The notes beneath the pieces are model-generated. The model saw only the letters and a program-made list of their open reading frames with translations, made no database searches and was not told the origin of the DNA. Of a DNA stretch of 64,000 nt, positions 1 to 9,980 are shown piece after piece; the first letter of the stretch is position 1, and each line of letters begins with the position of its first letter. The stretch covers positions 124,001-188,000 of the forward strand of contig JAOANU010000005.1 in NCBI GenBank assembly GCA_034387635.1, read 5' to 3'. The position numbers and the translations under genes were made by a program. The DNA is from Rhodosporidiobolus odoratus. Taxonomy: Eukaryota > Basidiomycota > Microbotryomycetes > Sporidiobolales > Sporidiobolaceae.

Positions 1-78
1 AGGAAGGGCGAGCCGAGGGGGAGCAAGTCGCAAGGGAAAGCCCAAGGTAGGGAGTTGCGTAAGGCTGAGAAAGATCGA

Positions 79-1503
79 CTAAAATTTGGGTACCCTGCAC
101 CAGAGCAATATGCCGAAGAGATATTGCCCGGAAACGTTGATCAGCGTTGTGACCCAGAGAAACGAAGACAGCATAACGCACCTCAACGTCTTGCTGACCA
201 TCGCCGCCGCCCATCCTGCAAAGACCAACGCGGCCCAGTGAACCTCGACCCCAAGGAGATCTTTCACCGGCTCAATCAGACCCCCAGGCAATCCCTCCCC
301 GAGGCCCATGGCCTTCCCAGGAAGCGGCAGGTCGACCCTACCCTGCTTGACGCAAACCGCCATGGCAGCGACAATCACGAGGCTGGAGGGAATGGGGAGA
401 CCTTCGAAGTATTTCGATTTACCCGAGGCGTCTTTGGGAACGAGGGCGACAGTGGCGTTGAAGCGGGCTAGGCGGGCGATACCGGAGCAGATGAAGATGA
501 GGAGGATGGCCGTGTCGAGGGGCGTTCGGAGACCGAGGACGAAGGCGGCAAAGGCGGGGGCTACGCCGAAGGAGATCTGCAAGAGGCGAGCGCAAGAGGG
601 TGGCAGCACGAGCAGGATAATCAGACGAGCGTCAATGTGCTGGACAGTCAGAGCTTGATGATGGAACGCAGTTCGGAGATGCAGGCGAAAAGACATACCG
701 AGTCTGCCAAACTGTCCAACTCTTGCCCGAGCATGCTGCTCTCCCTCCGCCACCTCGCCACCTTTCCATCCAACGCGTCAAACACCATGCCGAGAAGGGG
801 GTATACCAGAGCATGCCTGCACATTGCGTGTCAAAATCAGTATGCCAGGCAGCAAGGAAGCACGGAGAAAGAGAGCAATGCGACGCACCACAAGTATTTC
901 TCATCTTGAGTGATGAGGAACTTGGCATTGCTGAAAAGGGAGAGAGCACCGCAGAATCCGTTACCGAGGGTAACACAGTCGGCGAGACGGAAGTTGCTGC
1001 TCGTGCCGCAAGCGAATAGGGGGAAAATAGGGTCAGCGAGTCAAGTAAATAGTGATGGTGAAAACAGGCGCACCGCACGAGCGAGAAGTGCCTGTCGTCC
1101 TGGACAAACTGCTTCAGTTTGACCTCTTCCTCGTCTGCCTTTGACTTGTTGTGCTCCTCCTTGTCGACCTGAGAGAGCTCAGAGCCTTGCTGGGCTCCAC
1201 TTCTTCTCCTGAGCTCACTCAGGGCGTTGTTGGCTTCTACGGTGAGGGACTCTCTCCTGCTCGCGAGGGCTTTGGCGTTTTGAGATGCTGCGGGAGGGTC
1301 GAGGGGAGCAACGGCTTTGGACGAGGCTTGGGCGGGAGAGCCGGTTGAAGAGGGGACGGTCAGGTCGGCGGATGTACCTGCATATGGAGGGGTGAGTATG
1401 CTTGGCGGACTTGGCCTGGCAGTGGAACGGGAAGATTGTGGAGAATGACGTTTGGACGAGGAGGACAGGGCGAAGAAGCGTGAGAAGGAGGCGGACCTGG
1501 CAT
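79..1503 (-). CDS. CHO1: CDP-diacylglycerol--serine O-phosphatidyltransferase (phosphatidylserine synthase)
   Basis: Makes phosphatidylserine from CDP-diacylglycerol and serine in the ER membrane. The full CDP-alcohol phosphatidyltransferase signature is visible across exon 4: DGKVAR, eight residues, then G-x3-D-x3-D (GQELDSLAD). Upstream is HFSLVRNFRLADCVT and downstream GIARLARFNA and KYFEGLPIP, all typical of fungal Cho1. Exons fit in phase as 1503-1497, 1377-1074, 996-889, 816-699 and 576 onward. A further in-frame intron (GTGCGT...GTGCAG, about 87 bp) near the end would give the C-terminus SKTLRVPKF. The protein is then about 315 residues, close to the family size. The 7-nt first exon (ATGCCAG, donor GTCCGC) is the weakest join. 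It is chosen because no ATG exists in the long exon frame and the splice restores phase. Confidence 0.88.
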
Positions 1504-1931
1504 GACTGGCTATGTATCAGAGTAGCGATGATTTGTACTTCGTACTGTTATTGTCTTCGGGACAGCACGTGTGCGTCTGACGGAAGCGAGAGATGCAACT
1601 GATGAAAGCGAATCGAAATCACTCTTAAATTCAATCGACATCGCCAATATAGACTGCGACTATAGACATTCCTGCTCACACATCTAGATCACCGCTCTCC
1701 ATACGACGAGCCCCGACTGCCCGCGCCCGTTGCCTTGTCAGTCGGCTTTCTCTTCGCTCTTCTCGGCTCCACTTTCATATCCTCATCTAGCAGCCCCACA
1801 AGCAGGCGCCTACCACCTAGCGTAATCTACGACGCCCTTGGAGCGCTGGCAACCTCTTCGCATACAGCCGGCCTAGACTCGTGACAGCTTTCCCACCCCC
1901 ACTTCCGCCTTTTTCCTCCTCTCATCTCAGC

Positions 1932-2900
1932 ATGGCTTCATCCGCCGCTCCCCTGCCCCGATCTCCCTTGAGCATCCTCTGGCACCTCATCTCCTTCGCC
2001 TCCCTCACCCTCTCCTTCAGATGGCTCTACCAACCCGGCCCCATGACCACCTTCATGGACAGCAGTTTCGGAGGGAGGTGGCAGTTCTTGACCATCCTGT
2101 CGTACGCTCTCCACTCTTCTGCTCCTGCTTCATTTTGTGACCCCGGGCACGCTGAGCGACTCCTTACACCGTGTGCAGACTGGGAGCCGCCTGGCTCACC
2201 TTCCTCCTCTCTCTCCTCTATGACCTGTACCCGACCCGGTTCCTTGCCCGAGCAAAAGAATCTGTCGCCGTCCTCGCTGTACCCGTTGAAGGACTCGTTG
2301 GACTCCTCTACTGGGGTCTCACCGTCTGCGACCCTTCGCTTCTGAACCCTCAAAATATGGACTTTACGCTGCCACTGATCGTAGACGTTTCCATCCATGG
2401 TGCGTTCGCATTACCCCTTCTCGTTCCCTACTCGTACTTACTCTCCTCGCTGCCCCCTCTCATGTGATCGAACAGGTCTCCCCGCCGTCTACCTCTGGCT
2501 CGACTTCCTCCTCTTCTCCCCTCGCTTCCCTTCCTCGATCCGGCCCAAAACCCTCGCCACCACCGCCACCGCATTGTACTGCCTATGGATGGAACTCTGT
2601 GCGGCTAAGAATGGAAGGTTCCCATACCCCATGCTCGGTGCGTGGCGTTTTGTCCCCTTCATCTTTCCTTTTTTGTTCTTTTCCTTCTGATACTAACAAC
2701 GTATAACCAAACGTGTGGACGAAACAGATTCTATGCCGCCCATGTACCGCTCCATCTTCTACCTCGTCCAAATTCCCATCCTGATTGGGTTGTACCAACT
2801 TGCCAATGGGATTCACAAAGCTGTTCGAGGCAATTCGCACAAGCAAGCCGAGGCTGAGACGACAAGGAAGGCTCAGAAGAAGGTCGAGAAGGAGCTGTGA
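1932..2900 (+). CDS. FAR-17a/AIG1-like membrane protein (putative fatty-acid-ester hydrolase)
   Basis: Four exons join in phase: 1932-2101, 2179-2399, 2476-2637 and 2728-2900. The product has about six hydrophobic segments and resembles the AIG1/ADTRP (FAR-17a) family. In animals these are integral-membrane threonine hydrolases acting on branched fatty-acid esters of hydroxy fatty acids. The family's two catalytic positions appear conserved: a Thr in the early segment (QFLTILS) and a His in DVSIHG, which lies at the exon 2/3 junction. The tail is Lys/Glu-rich and probably cytoplasmic. Family assignment rests on residue pattern and topology; substrate in fungi is unknown. Confidence 0.7.
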
Positions 2901-3441
2901 GGGTGCAACTTGATCCCTGGCATGAGCTATGTAGAATGGGGCAATCGGTAGACATCATGTGCATAGTTTGATCTCGCCCTCAACATCCCTTGCTCAGTTT
3001 CTGTCCCGCACAAGCGCGTTTCCGTTCTTATGCTCGTTTGGTTCTCAAGACTCTCGGCTTGTCTGCCACATTCTGGACGGGGATCTAGCGAGAGGCAAAC
3101 CCACTTGAGAAGGCCGGTGATTTTCTCTTCTTCTTCGCACTCGCCCCGCCGTGTGCGTTTCTCGTCCGAACAGATCACGCGACTTCCGAGCTCGAGAAGA
3201 GGGAACAAAGAGCCTTGTGATAGACTGTTCTGGAGTGACAGATGAAAACACGGCTTGGGTACAAAACATACGAAAATTGTCACAGCGCCCCTGATGGCGA
3301 TGATGAGCTGACGGAAAGCTATCTCGACATGACCCTGATCACAGGAACTGAGGACGCAGAGAGGTAGCAAAATGGAGAAGGGAAGGGTTACAGGCACAGA
3401 GAAGTGAGCGCCACACAGTCGCTGCCAGATCCCCCAGCCAC
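2901..3441. other. Convergent intergenic stretch
   Basis: 541 bp between two converging genes. I see only short shadow frames and 3' UTR-like sequence; no RNA gene or repeat was recognised. Confidence 0.5.
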
Positions 3442-4414
3442 CTAGTGTACACGTCGCCGTTTTCGCACTTTACGGAGCGCCACAAACTGTAGGGATCCAT
3501 GTCAGTCACAGATCGCTGATATGGAGGGGATTGGCTTACAAACGCCACGACACCCAAGCACGTGACAAACGTGCCACTGCCAAGGGCTATCAAGGGTCCC
3601 AGAGTAAGGGGGTGCGCAAGCGTTCCATAGATAATAAGCTGCAGGGCTCATGGGGGGAGTCAGTGCCTCGTGCTCGGAGGTTTTTGTGCAGACCGTAAGC
3701 AGGAAAGGCACAACTTGGCAACGTACCGCAACACCACCGCTCGTCACGACGGTTGCAAACAAGAGTTCCAGCAATACCTGAAACCCAGAGTGACTGCTGT
3801 CGACTCTGTGTTGCCTGCTGCGGTGTGGAGGTCCTGGTTCTTCCCCTCCGGACTCGTCGGGCAATGCAGCCTCGAGGGGGCTGTCGTTTGTCGACAAGAG
3901 GCTGTTGCGAGAGCCGTGTCGCTGTTGGGAGACAGTCACATGTTTGTCAGATCTGAGTAAATCTGTGGCTCAGTGAAAGAGCTGCGTACGGTGATTGTGC
4001 GGTCTCTCACTACTGGCAAATGGTCTCTTGTCTGCCTCTTCCTCCTCGGAACCGGACCCATACTGATATCTTCGTGAATGCACTGGCTGTGCAGACAGCA
4101 AACGAGCTGTCAGAATGCGCGCAACAGATTGGTGATGCACGCTGTGCCGGCGCCATAGCTGGAAGTCTAGTGAGAACAGTTCATCGCACCTGCAAGGTTT
4201 GCAGTGGTATACCCGATTGACCATGCTCTTCACTATGTGCCACACCCGTGACTGATGCTCTGCGCGGTCCATAGGGGCCTCTGCTGATGGTGGAGCGATG
4301 AGAAGGGGTACGGACAAGCCTGTCTGCTGCAGGTGCGTCGCTGCTATTAAAGTCGCTCTCGCTGTCAGACGACACGGGCGGTGTGGGGTGCCGCAGCGTG
4401 TGCTGACTCGACAT
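3442..4414 (-). CDS. Small two-TM membrane protein of unknown function, five exons
   Basis: Not recognised. Five exons join in one frame: 4414-4190, 4086-4011, 3962-3727, 3638-3540 and 3486-3442, giving 226 residues. Introns are 103, 48, 88 and 53 bp with GT...AG ends (GTGCGA, GTGAGA, GTACGT and GTAAGC donors). The first two thirds are polar and disordered, rich in Ser, His, Arg and Glu (SEEEEADKR, RRYQYGSGS). The last third holds two hydrophobic helices (VLLELLFATVVTSGGVAL and GTFVTCLGVVAFFVAL), followed by a strongly basic tail ending VRKRRRVH just before TAG. This suggests a membrane protein with both ends on the same side. No single reading frame is long, so the gene is easy to miss. An extra 5' exon upstream of 4414 cannot be excluded. 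Confidence 0.55.
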
Positions 4415-4559
4415 CGATAGTGATTGAAGGTCGCGCAGGGAGCATAGCGGTCAGGATATCGCCCACCAGTGGCCAGCACCTCGACACCCCTCCGCGGAGT
4501 GCGACCGGCGGAGTTGTAGGGGTTATCATAGCATCAGTGGGGGCAGTACAACGAGACAG

Positions 4560-5295
4560 CGGCTGTGCGAGCAGCACGGCGGTGTTATCTAATCTGCAGA
4601 GTCTAGACTGTCTAGCATCAGTTATCAGTTGACCTTCTCAACTGAAACGTGCGGCCATCAAGCTGGTGGACTTTGCCGTCGAAGAGCTGGCAATGAGTCG
4701 GCACTGTACTTTGGCCGTCGCATCGACCGATTGCAAGCAGTCGAGAAAAACTTCAAGTCTCCCTGCAGTCGAGCTGCAACGAGCCTAAATCTCGCACAGC
4801 CGCTGCAACGGAGAAGCGAAGCGGTGTTGCTAGGGAGACTTGGTCCCACCAGTCCTTCCCTCTCTTCGTTTCCTTCTTCTCTCTTGTGTACGACCTCGAG
4901 TTTGACTAGCTCAAGTTAGCAAGAGGTCGCCTGGCCCAGCTTCGCCACTCTAGTCAGGTGCGTTTCAAATTCCCCTTCCTCTCCCTCCTTCGGAATGCGA
5001 GTGGGGGTTTTTGGATCCAAAGGCGCCCTCCTCAGTTAGGCCTTGCCTGCTGAGGTCGGCAAGGAGCCTCCAATCCCGGGCTACTACTTCCCCGCTTCCT
5101 GCAGCGCTTCGAGCGCTCTGGCCGAAACTAAGAAACTGATATCGCGTCTTTCGTTGACATCTCAGTTTCTTCGAGCCTTTGGCTCTCTCGGCAGGAAGAC
5201 GGACACAAGTAGAGCAAGGGTTACAGGTACGTCGCTTGGGAGCCCTAGTACAGTGACTACTTCCTGGACGCTGACCTTTGCGTACGACTTGTCCC
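4560..5295 (+). other. Possible exons of a gene broken by the adjacent retroelement
   Basis: Coding-like pieces bounded by splice signals lie left of the insertion. One piece ends at a GTGCGT donor (about 4960). Another, about 5041-5226, reads GKEPPIPGYYFPAS and onward and ends at a GTACGT donor. A CCCCCAG acceptor abuts the left LTR. With the element and one 5-bp duplicate removed, that acceptor would be followed by GCGTCGCC at 12066. Product unknown; these may also be random open frames in GC-rich DNA. The piece at 4629-4919 in another frame is not convincing. Confidence 0.25.
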
Positions 5296-5300
5296 CCAGG
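5296..5300. repeat. Left target-site duplication CCAGG
   Basis: Five bases immediately left of the left LTR. They are identical to the five bases right of the right LTR (12061-12065). Confidence 0.9.
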
Positions 5301-5652
5301 TGCAAGATCTACCAACTTCAAGCCGAGGGCGAGGTCGGGAATCGAGCCGAGGGGAGGTAGTGTCGGTTCTTGCTCTAGCTTCCCGCTACGAAAGCAGTCA
5401 ACAGTGACTCGAGCTTGGTATTCGACAAAGGTGGGGGGGAGCTGTAGCGGTTAAGAAGCCAAAAACTACAAAGTCCGTCCGCCGCCTAGCTCACCGATCA
5501 CTCAACATTGTCTCATCATGTAGTCCGTCTGCAGGACGCAAGAGCAAAGGAGTGAACGGAGAACCTGAGCGAGGAGGGAATGAAAAGGAATGAATAGAAA
5601 TAAGACTTAGCTCTGGGGGGAGTAAGTCGTGCTCGTCTGCCCAGACGTAGCA
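5301..5652 (-). repeat. Left LTR (3' LTR of the element)
   Basis: Matches 11709-12060 at an offset of 6408 over 352 bp. Visible differences are T versus C at LTR position 10 and C versus G at position 16 (plus-strand numbering). The pol reading frame runs 46 nt into this LTR and stops at 5607. Confidence 0.95.
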
Positions 5653-8600
5653 CTCACCCCCCCTGAGAAGGACGCCCGCAATGCCCACAGCAGCGCTGTA
5701 ACCTTAGCACGTCCCTTAGAAGGCGCCGCCCTAGCTTTCGCTAAGGCGAGATAGGCATCGAGCGACTCCCGCGCCGAATGCCTGAGCTCCGCCTCCGGCC
5801 TCCACTGATCTTCCGCTGGCGAGTACCCCAGGTACCGTACCCGGAAGACCCGCTTCCCACGCACCACCTTGTCCCCCACTACCTTCTCAATCAAATACTC
5901 GGCCTCAGCAGCATCGGAAGCCGCGACCACTGGAGGAGGCGAGTCGAGCGCACAATGAGGGAAGCGAGAGTCATCGTTTGGAAGGTGAGGGCAAAGCTTG
6001 GAGGCGTGGAATTTATTGTGGATGCGGAGGTGTGGAGGGAGATCGAGCGAATAGGTGGAGGAACAGGGGAAGGCGGCCGTGATGGTGTAGGGACCAATGT
6101 ATTTGGGAATAAATTTGGAAGAAATCCCCTTCGGGAATCGGAGGCCGGCGGAAGATAGGTAAGCCTTGTTACCCACTAGAAAGACGCCGGAATCGTCGCG
6201 ACGATGCCGGTTTTCCTGGTGCGTCATTGCGACCCGTGACGCTATCATTGCGTCCGTCGCAGCGAGGGAATAGAGCCGAGCACGCTCCATGAAACCCTCC
6301 GCCGCCATATTCCCTTTGACGTCCCAGGAACCTGAAGGCCACGCCGCCGGGAGGAAACCGTAGACCGTTTTGAACGGAGCGAGGCCCGTCGACGCCGACG
6401 AAACCGAGTTCAGTGCGAACTCGCACGCCACGACTTTACTTGCCCAGTCGTCCGGCGAGTCCTCGCACAAGATGCGCAAGATTTGGCCGACCGTTCTGTT
6501 GGTTACTTCGGCGCGCCCGTCGGTTTGAGGATGTGCCGCCGTTGACATTGCGAGGCTGGTACCGATTCGTGAGTTGAGGGCGCGCCAAAAGTCGGAAGTG
6601 AACTTTGGGTCGCGGTCGGAAACGATTGTCGACGGGAGGCCAAACCGGCGGAAGACGTGGGAGTGGAAGAGATCGGCGACATCGATGGCGGAGGCCGTAG
6701 AGAGGAGGGGGATGAGGATAACCATCTTGCTGAGGTAGTCGGTAACGGTGAGAATGGAGTCGACCGGGGAAGAATGGAAGAGGGAGGTAGGTAACCTGAC
6801 AACGAAGTCCATCCCCACTCGAGACCAACAACAAGTGGGGGGATCGAAGGCGTGGAGGAAGCCATACGGAGCAGTTGTCGACGACTTGTTCCGGCCGCAG
6901 GCTTCGCAGGACCGGCAGAAATCCACCACGTCGACCGCCATCGTCTTCCACCAGAAGAACCGCCGAACGTACTCAAGCGTCTTGCTCGCCCCCAAATGCC
7001 CCACCAGCTCGTGAGAACGAGCTATGACCGTTTCCACGAAGGAGGCGGCCCGCCCATCCTCCCGAGCGTACTTCCCTCCCGGAACTACCATGCGCCAACC
7101 CCCGTCCACTTCTCGGAAGACCAACTCGTCTTCAACCGTAAAGCCCGCATGCGCGGTCGGAGACGACAGAATTTTGGGGGTGAGATGGTCGGAGGAGAGA
7201 GAGGTTTGGAGAGCGGAGAGAAATTCAGGAGGAAGGGAAGACGAGATGGTGGAAGAGACGAGTGGGGCGAGTACCGAAAGTGAAGGAGGGAGGTCGACAG
7301 AGGATAGAGACGCAAGAAGGGAGGACAAAACGACGTGAGCACGCTCTGACGGAACAGAAGGGAATGGCTCATCGTCGTCTTCAGCCGGAGTAGGCTCGGG
7401 AGCGTCCGGCAAATCCAAGCGCTCACTCTCGTCCAGTTCCGCTAGACGAGAGAGAGCATCCGCCAGGACGTTCTGGACGCCGGGTATGAACTCCCAGTCG
7501 AAATCGTACTGAGAGAGAACCTCCCAAGTGCGAACATGACGCCTAGTCGCCTTTGGCGGCTGCTGAACCCACGTCTTCAGCGGCTCGTGATCACACACGA
7601 CCGTGAAGTGGAACCCAACGAGATGCTCATGCATCTTCTTCGTGCCGACGAAGACTGCCAAGAGCTCTTGGTCAGTGGTAGAATAATTCCGCTGAGCAGA
7701 ATCAAACTTAGCGGAGAAGAACCGGAAGGGACGAGCCGAGTCACGACTCGCTCCTTGGCCTAGCCAACCGCCACACCCGAATACGGACGCGTCTGTAAAG
7801 AGGAATAATCGTTCAGTACCGTCATCGAGCGCGTCGAGGTTGAGCGGGGAGAGACTGCGAGGAACGAGAGACTTGAGGGTATCGAAAGCCAAATCGCACG
7901 CGGGAGTCCAGTTCCAAGTGACCTTGCCGGTCAGTCGGGTCAGGACCGCCGCGATCTCGTTAAGATGCGGCAAATGATCCGACATCCATTGGACCGTACC
8001 CATGAAGCGGAGGACGTCCTTAGCGTTCTTCGGCGTCGGCCAGCGTTGGATCGCCTCCCACTTCTCGGGAACCACATGCACTCCCGAGCTGTCGACCACC
8101 GCACCGAGAACCTCCATCGACTCCACAAAGAACTCGACCTTCGACTTAGACAAGTAGAAGCGGTAATGGCGGAGCGACATGAGGATGATGCGGAGGTGAC
8201 GAAGGTGGGCGCGGCGAGTGTCCGAGTACACGAGGACATCGTCGTAGAAGACGTCCAGGAAACGACCAACGGCCTTTGAGAACATTAAGTAACAAACTTG
8301 ATGCATGGTCTCGGGCGCGTTGGTGTTGCCCTGCTGCATAACATGTGAAACGAAAGTCCCGTTAGGCGTCACGAAACCTGAGAGACCCACAGACGCGGCC
8401 GTCAGCCGGATCTGCTCGTACGCTTGCTTGAAGTCCAGCTTCGAGCGATAACGCTTCGAAACCACTCGATACCTAACCTCCTTCATATCCGGGATCGGAG
8501 ACGCCCATTTCACGGTGTTCTCGTTCCGAGGCTTGAGGTTCACCACGAAACGCGCCTGCGTACGGTCATGCTTGGGTACCGCAAACATTGCGCACGCTGA

Positions 8601-8705
8601 GTCAAGAACCGCTGGCGACCAGAATCCGGAATCCACAAACTTGCGCAAGTGGGCAGTCCACTGCGCTTTGTAGCGGTCCGGCATCCTGATAGCGTGGGGT
8701 CGAAT
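5607..8705 (-). CDS. pol: Retroelement pol, downstream part: reverse transcriptase, RNase H, integrase, chromodomain
   Basis: Open from just after the TAG at 8706 to the stop at 5607; first ATG at 8684. Domains in order are as follows. The reverse transcriptase has [19 protein letters not shown] and the YDD active site in [10 protein letters not shown]. RNase H has the acidic residues in [15 protein letters not shown] and CDHEPLKTW. The integrase has an HHCC zinc domain (HELVGH...CRSCEACG) and a DDE core ([30 protein letters not shown]). The C-terminal chromodomain spans AEYLIEKVV to WRPEAEL, which in chromoviruses directs integration toward particular chromatin. It lies in the same frame as the protease part, separated only by the TAG. 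Confidence 0.93.
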   Translation of the reverse strand: MRPHAIRMPDRYKAQWTAHLRKFVDSGFWSPAVLDSACAMFAVPKHDRTQARFVVNLKPRNENTVKWASPIPDMKEVRYRVVSKRYRSKLDFKQAYEQIRLTAASVGLSGFVTPNGTFVSHVMQQGNTNAPETMHQVCYLMFSKAVGRFLDVFYDDVLVYSDTRRAHLRHLRIILMSLRHYRFYLSKSKVEFFVESMEVLGAVVDSSGVHVVPEKWEAIQRWPTPKNAKDVLRFMGTVQWMSDHLPHLNEIAAVLTRLTGKVTWNWTPACDLAFDTLKSLVPRSLSPLNLDALDDGTERLFLFTDASVFGCGGWLGQGASRDSARPFRFFSAKFDSAQRNYSTTDQELLAVFVGTKKMHEHLVGFHFTVVCDHEPLKTWVQQPPKATRRHVRTWEVLSQYDFDWEFIPGVQNVLADALSRLAELDESERLDLPDAPEPTPAEDDDEPFPSVPSERAHVVLSSLLASLSSVDLPPSLSVLAPLVSSTISSSLPPEFLSALQTSLSSDHLTPKILSSPTAHAGFTVEDELVFREVDGGWRMVVPGGKYAREDGRAASFVETVIARSHELVGHLGASKTLEYVRRFFWWKTMAVDVVDFCRSCEACGRNKSSTTAPYGFLHAFDPPTCCWSRVGMDFVVRLPTSLFHSSPVDSILTVTDYLSKMVILIPLLSTASAIDVADLFHSHVFRRFGLPSTIVSDRDPKFTSDFWRALNSRIGTSLAMSTAAHPQTDGRAEVTNRTVGQILRILCEDSPDDWASKVVACEFALNSVSSASTGLAPFKTVYGFLPAAWPSGSWDVKGNMAAEGFMERARLYSLAATDAMIASRVAMTHQENRHRRDDSGVFLVGNKAYLSSAGLRFPKGISSKFIPKYIGPYTITAAFPCSSTYSLDLPPHLRIHNKFHASKLCPHLPNDDSRFPHCALDSPPPVVAASDAAEAEYLIEKVVGDKVVRGKRVFRVRYLGYSPAEDQWRPEAELRHSARESLDAYLALAKARAAPSKGRAKVTALLWALRASFSGGVSATSGQTSTTYSPQS
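5653..5664 (-). other. Polypurine tract of the retroelement
   Basis: On the minus strand AGGGGGGGTGAG lies directly 5' of the 3' LTR. This is the expected plus-strand primer site for reverse transcription. Confidence 0.75.
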
Positions 8706-8708
8706 CTA
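8706..8708 (-). other. In-frame TAG interrupting pol
   Basis: The protease part ends ...LKDDER and the next codon is TAG. The same frame then continues at once into the reverse transcriptase ([10 protein letters not shown]). It is either a point mutation inactivating this copy or a readthrough codon; the sequence alone cannot decide. Confidence 0.85.
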
Positions 8709-9973
8709 GCGCTCGTCGTCCTTCAGCTTGATGTCGTGGTTGATAGGGCGAAACGGCGGAAGTCCTAGGAGAGCGTCGACGAAAACGTCGTCAAACTCCG
8801 CGAGCATCTCTGCCAGCTGGGCTTGAGCGTCGTCATGCGTCAAGTCGTCCTCAGGGTCTTCGTCGTCTGGCACGTCGAGCAGGGGGTTGTGAGGTTTGAA
8901 GTCAACCGCCTCAACCACCTCCTGCACGGTATCGGCGGAAACACCAGCCGAAATGGCGCACATGAGGAAAGAATCGAACTCGTCAGACATCATGGATCGC
9001 TTAGTGAATCCTAAAGCTTCAAAGTTAGCTTCAGGTTGCTCGGCAAAGCGACCGGTTGAGAAGTTGTATACCTCCGCCGACGGGCCTGTAGGCGCAACAA
9101 ACAGGGACGAGGCGGAGACGGCCGTTCCTGTATCTCGAAGCCAAGGGACGCCCAAAATCGCCTCTACGCCGGGCGGCAGCGGTAGGACGAAGAAGGACCG
9201 TTTCCGTCGAGAGATCTTGCCGACCGCGACGGAAGTTGAGGTGAAGAGGGACAGGCGGACCTGCTGGTTATCACTAGCCAGGTCCGCATGAATCGGCGCG
9301 ACGAGTCGTCGAACGGTTAGGCCCAACCGGTGGACCAGCTGAGGCGACAGAACGTCTGCCTGCGAACCGGAGTCCACCAAAGCGAGACCCTCCACTTGCT
9401 CGATCCCTTTGGAACCAAACAGCGTAGGGACCGTCAGCGGAGTGGGAGCAACAGGAGGATCGTCCGGAATAGACTTAGCGGGACGCTTCTTCTTCTTCGT
9501 AGACCCGGTCTTCTTGCAAGAACTCTCTTCCGAGTCTGCCGGCGGCGCACTAATCGCTCCTGTCTCTGCAACCGGACCCTCAGGAGGCAGAGCCGATGGC
9601 ATTTCACCTGAAGCTACAGGGGAGGACGAGGAAGTTAACGATCCAACTATACGACTCGAAACAATTGGAGACGAAAGGCAGGCGGGCTGGCCGGATACAG
9701 GAGGAGGAGGAGGTTCAGAAGGAGGACGGGAAGGAGGTGTCGAAGGGGAAGAAGGGACGGGAGAGTGGAGCTCCTTCCAACTCGAGAGAAAGTGAAACAA
9801 ATCCTCCTTCGTCGGCTCGCCCCATCCCTCAGAAACGCTAAGAGCTATTAGTTGCTCGCACCGGCATGACGCCCTGGCAGAGTGCCCCGCTGAATCATCA
9901 GTGGGATGTTGGAGAAGGCCCCGAGGTAGTGATGGCGAGAAGTAAGGTAGGGGAAGCCTTACTCCTCGTCCGC
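8709..9973 (-). CDS. pol: Retroelement pol, upstream part: protease region (entered by -1 frameshift from gag)
   Basis: This frame is -1 relative to gag and is open from the frameshift site at 9974-9980, past the gag stop, to the TAG at 8706. It contains the aspartic protease motif VDSGSQADVLS and a downstream LGVPWLRD strand typical of retropepsin-like domains in gypsy elements. No ATG is needed, since expression would be as a Gag-Pol fusion. The N-terminal third is low-complexity Ser/Pro/Glu-rich linker. Confidence 0.85.
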
Positions 9974-9980
9974 TTTTCCC
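9936..9980 (-). promoter_or_regulatory. -1 programmed ribosomal frameshift signal between gag and pol
   Basis: Reading the minus strand, the slippery heptamer G GGA AAA (9980-9974) sits in the gag frame. A 5-nt spacer (9973-9969) follows, then a 12-bp stem: CGAGGAGTAAGG (9968-9957) pairs with CCTTACTTCTCG (9947-9936) with one G-U pair and a 9-nt loop. The gag stop codon TAA (9961-9959) lies inside the stem. A -1 shift on the heptamer enters exactly the open protease/pol frame. Confidence 0.85.

Noticed and set aside
308..658. Plus-strand frames opposite phosphatidylserine synthase
   Set aside because: Shadows of the real minus-strand exons; the enzyme signature is on the other strand.
4629..4919. 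Plus-strand 96-codon frame left of the retroelement
   Set aside because: Starts at TTG, has no motif and does not join cleanly with the coding-like pieces nearer the element.
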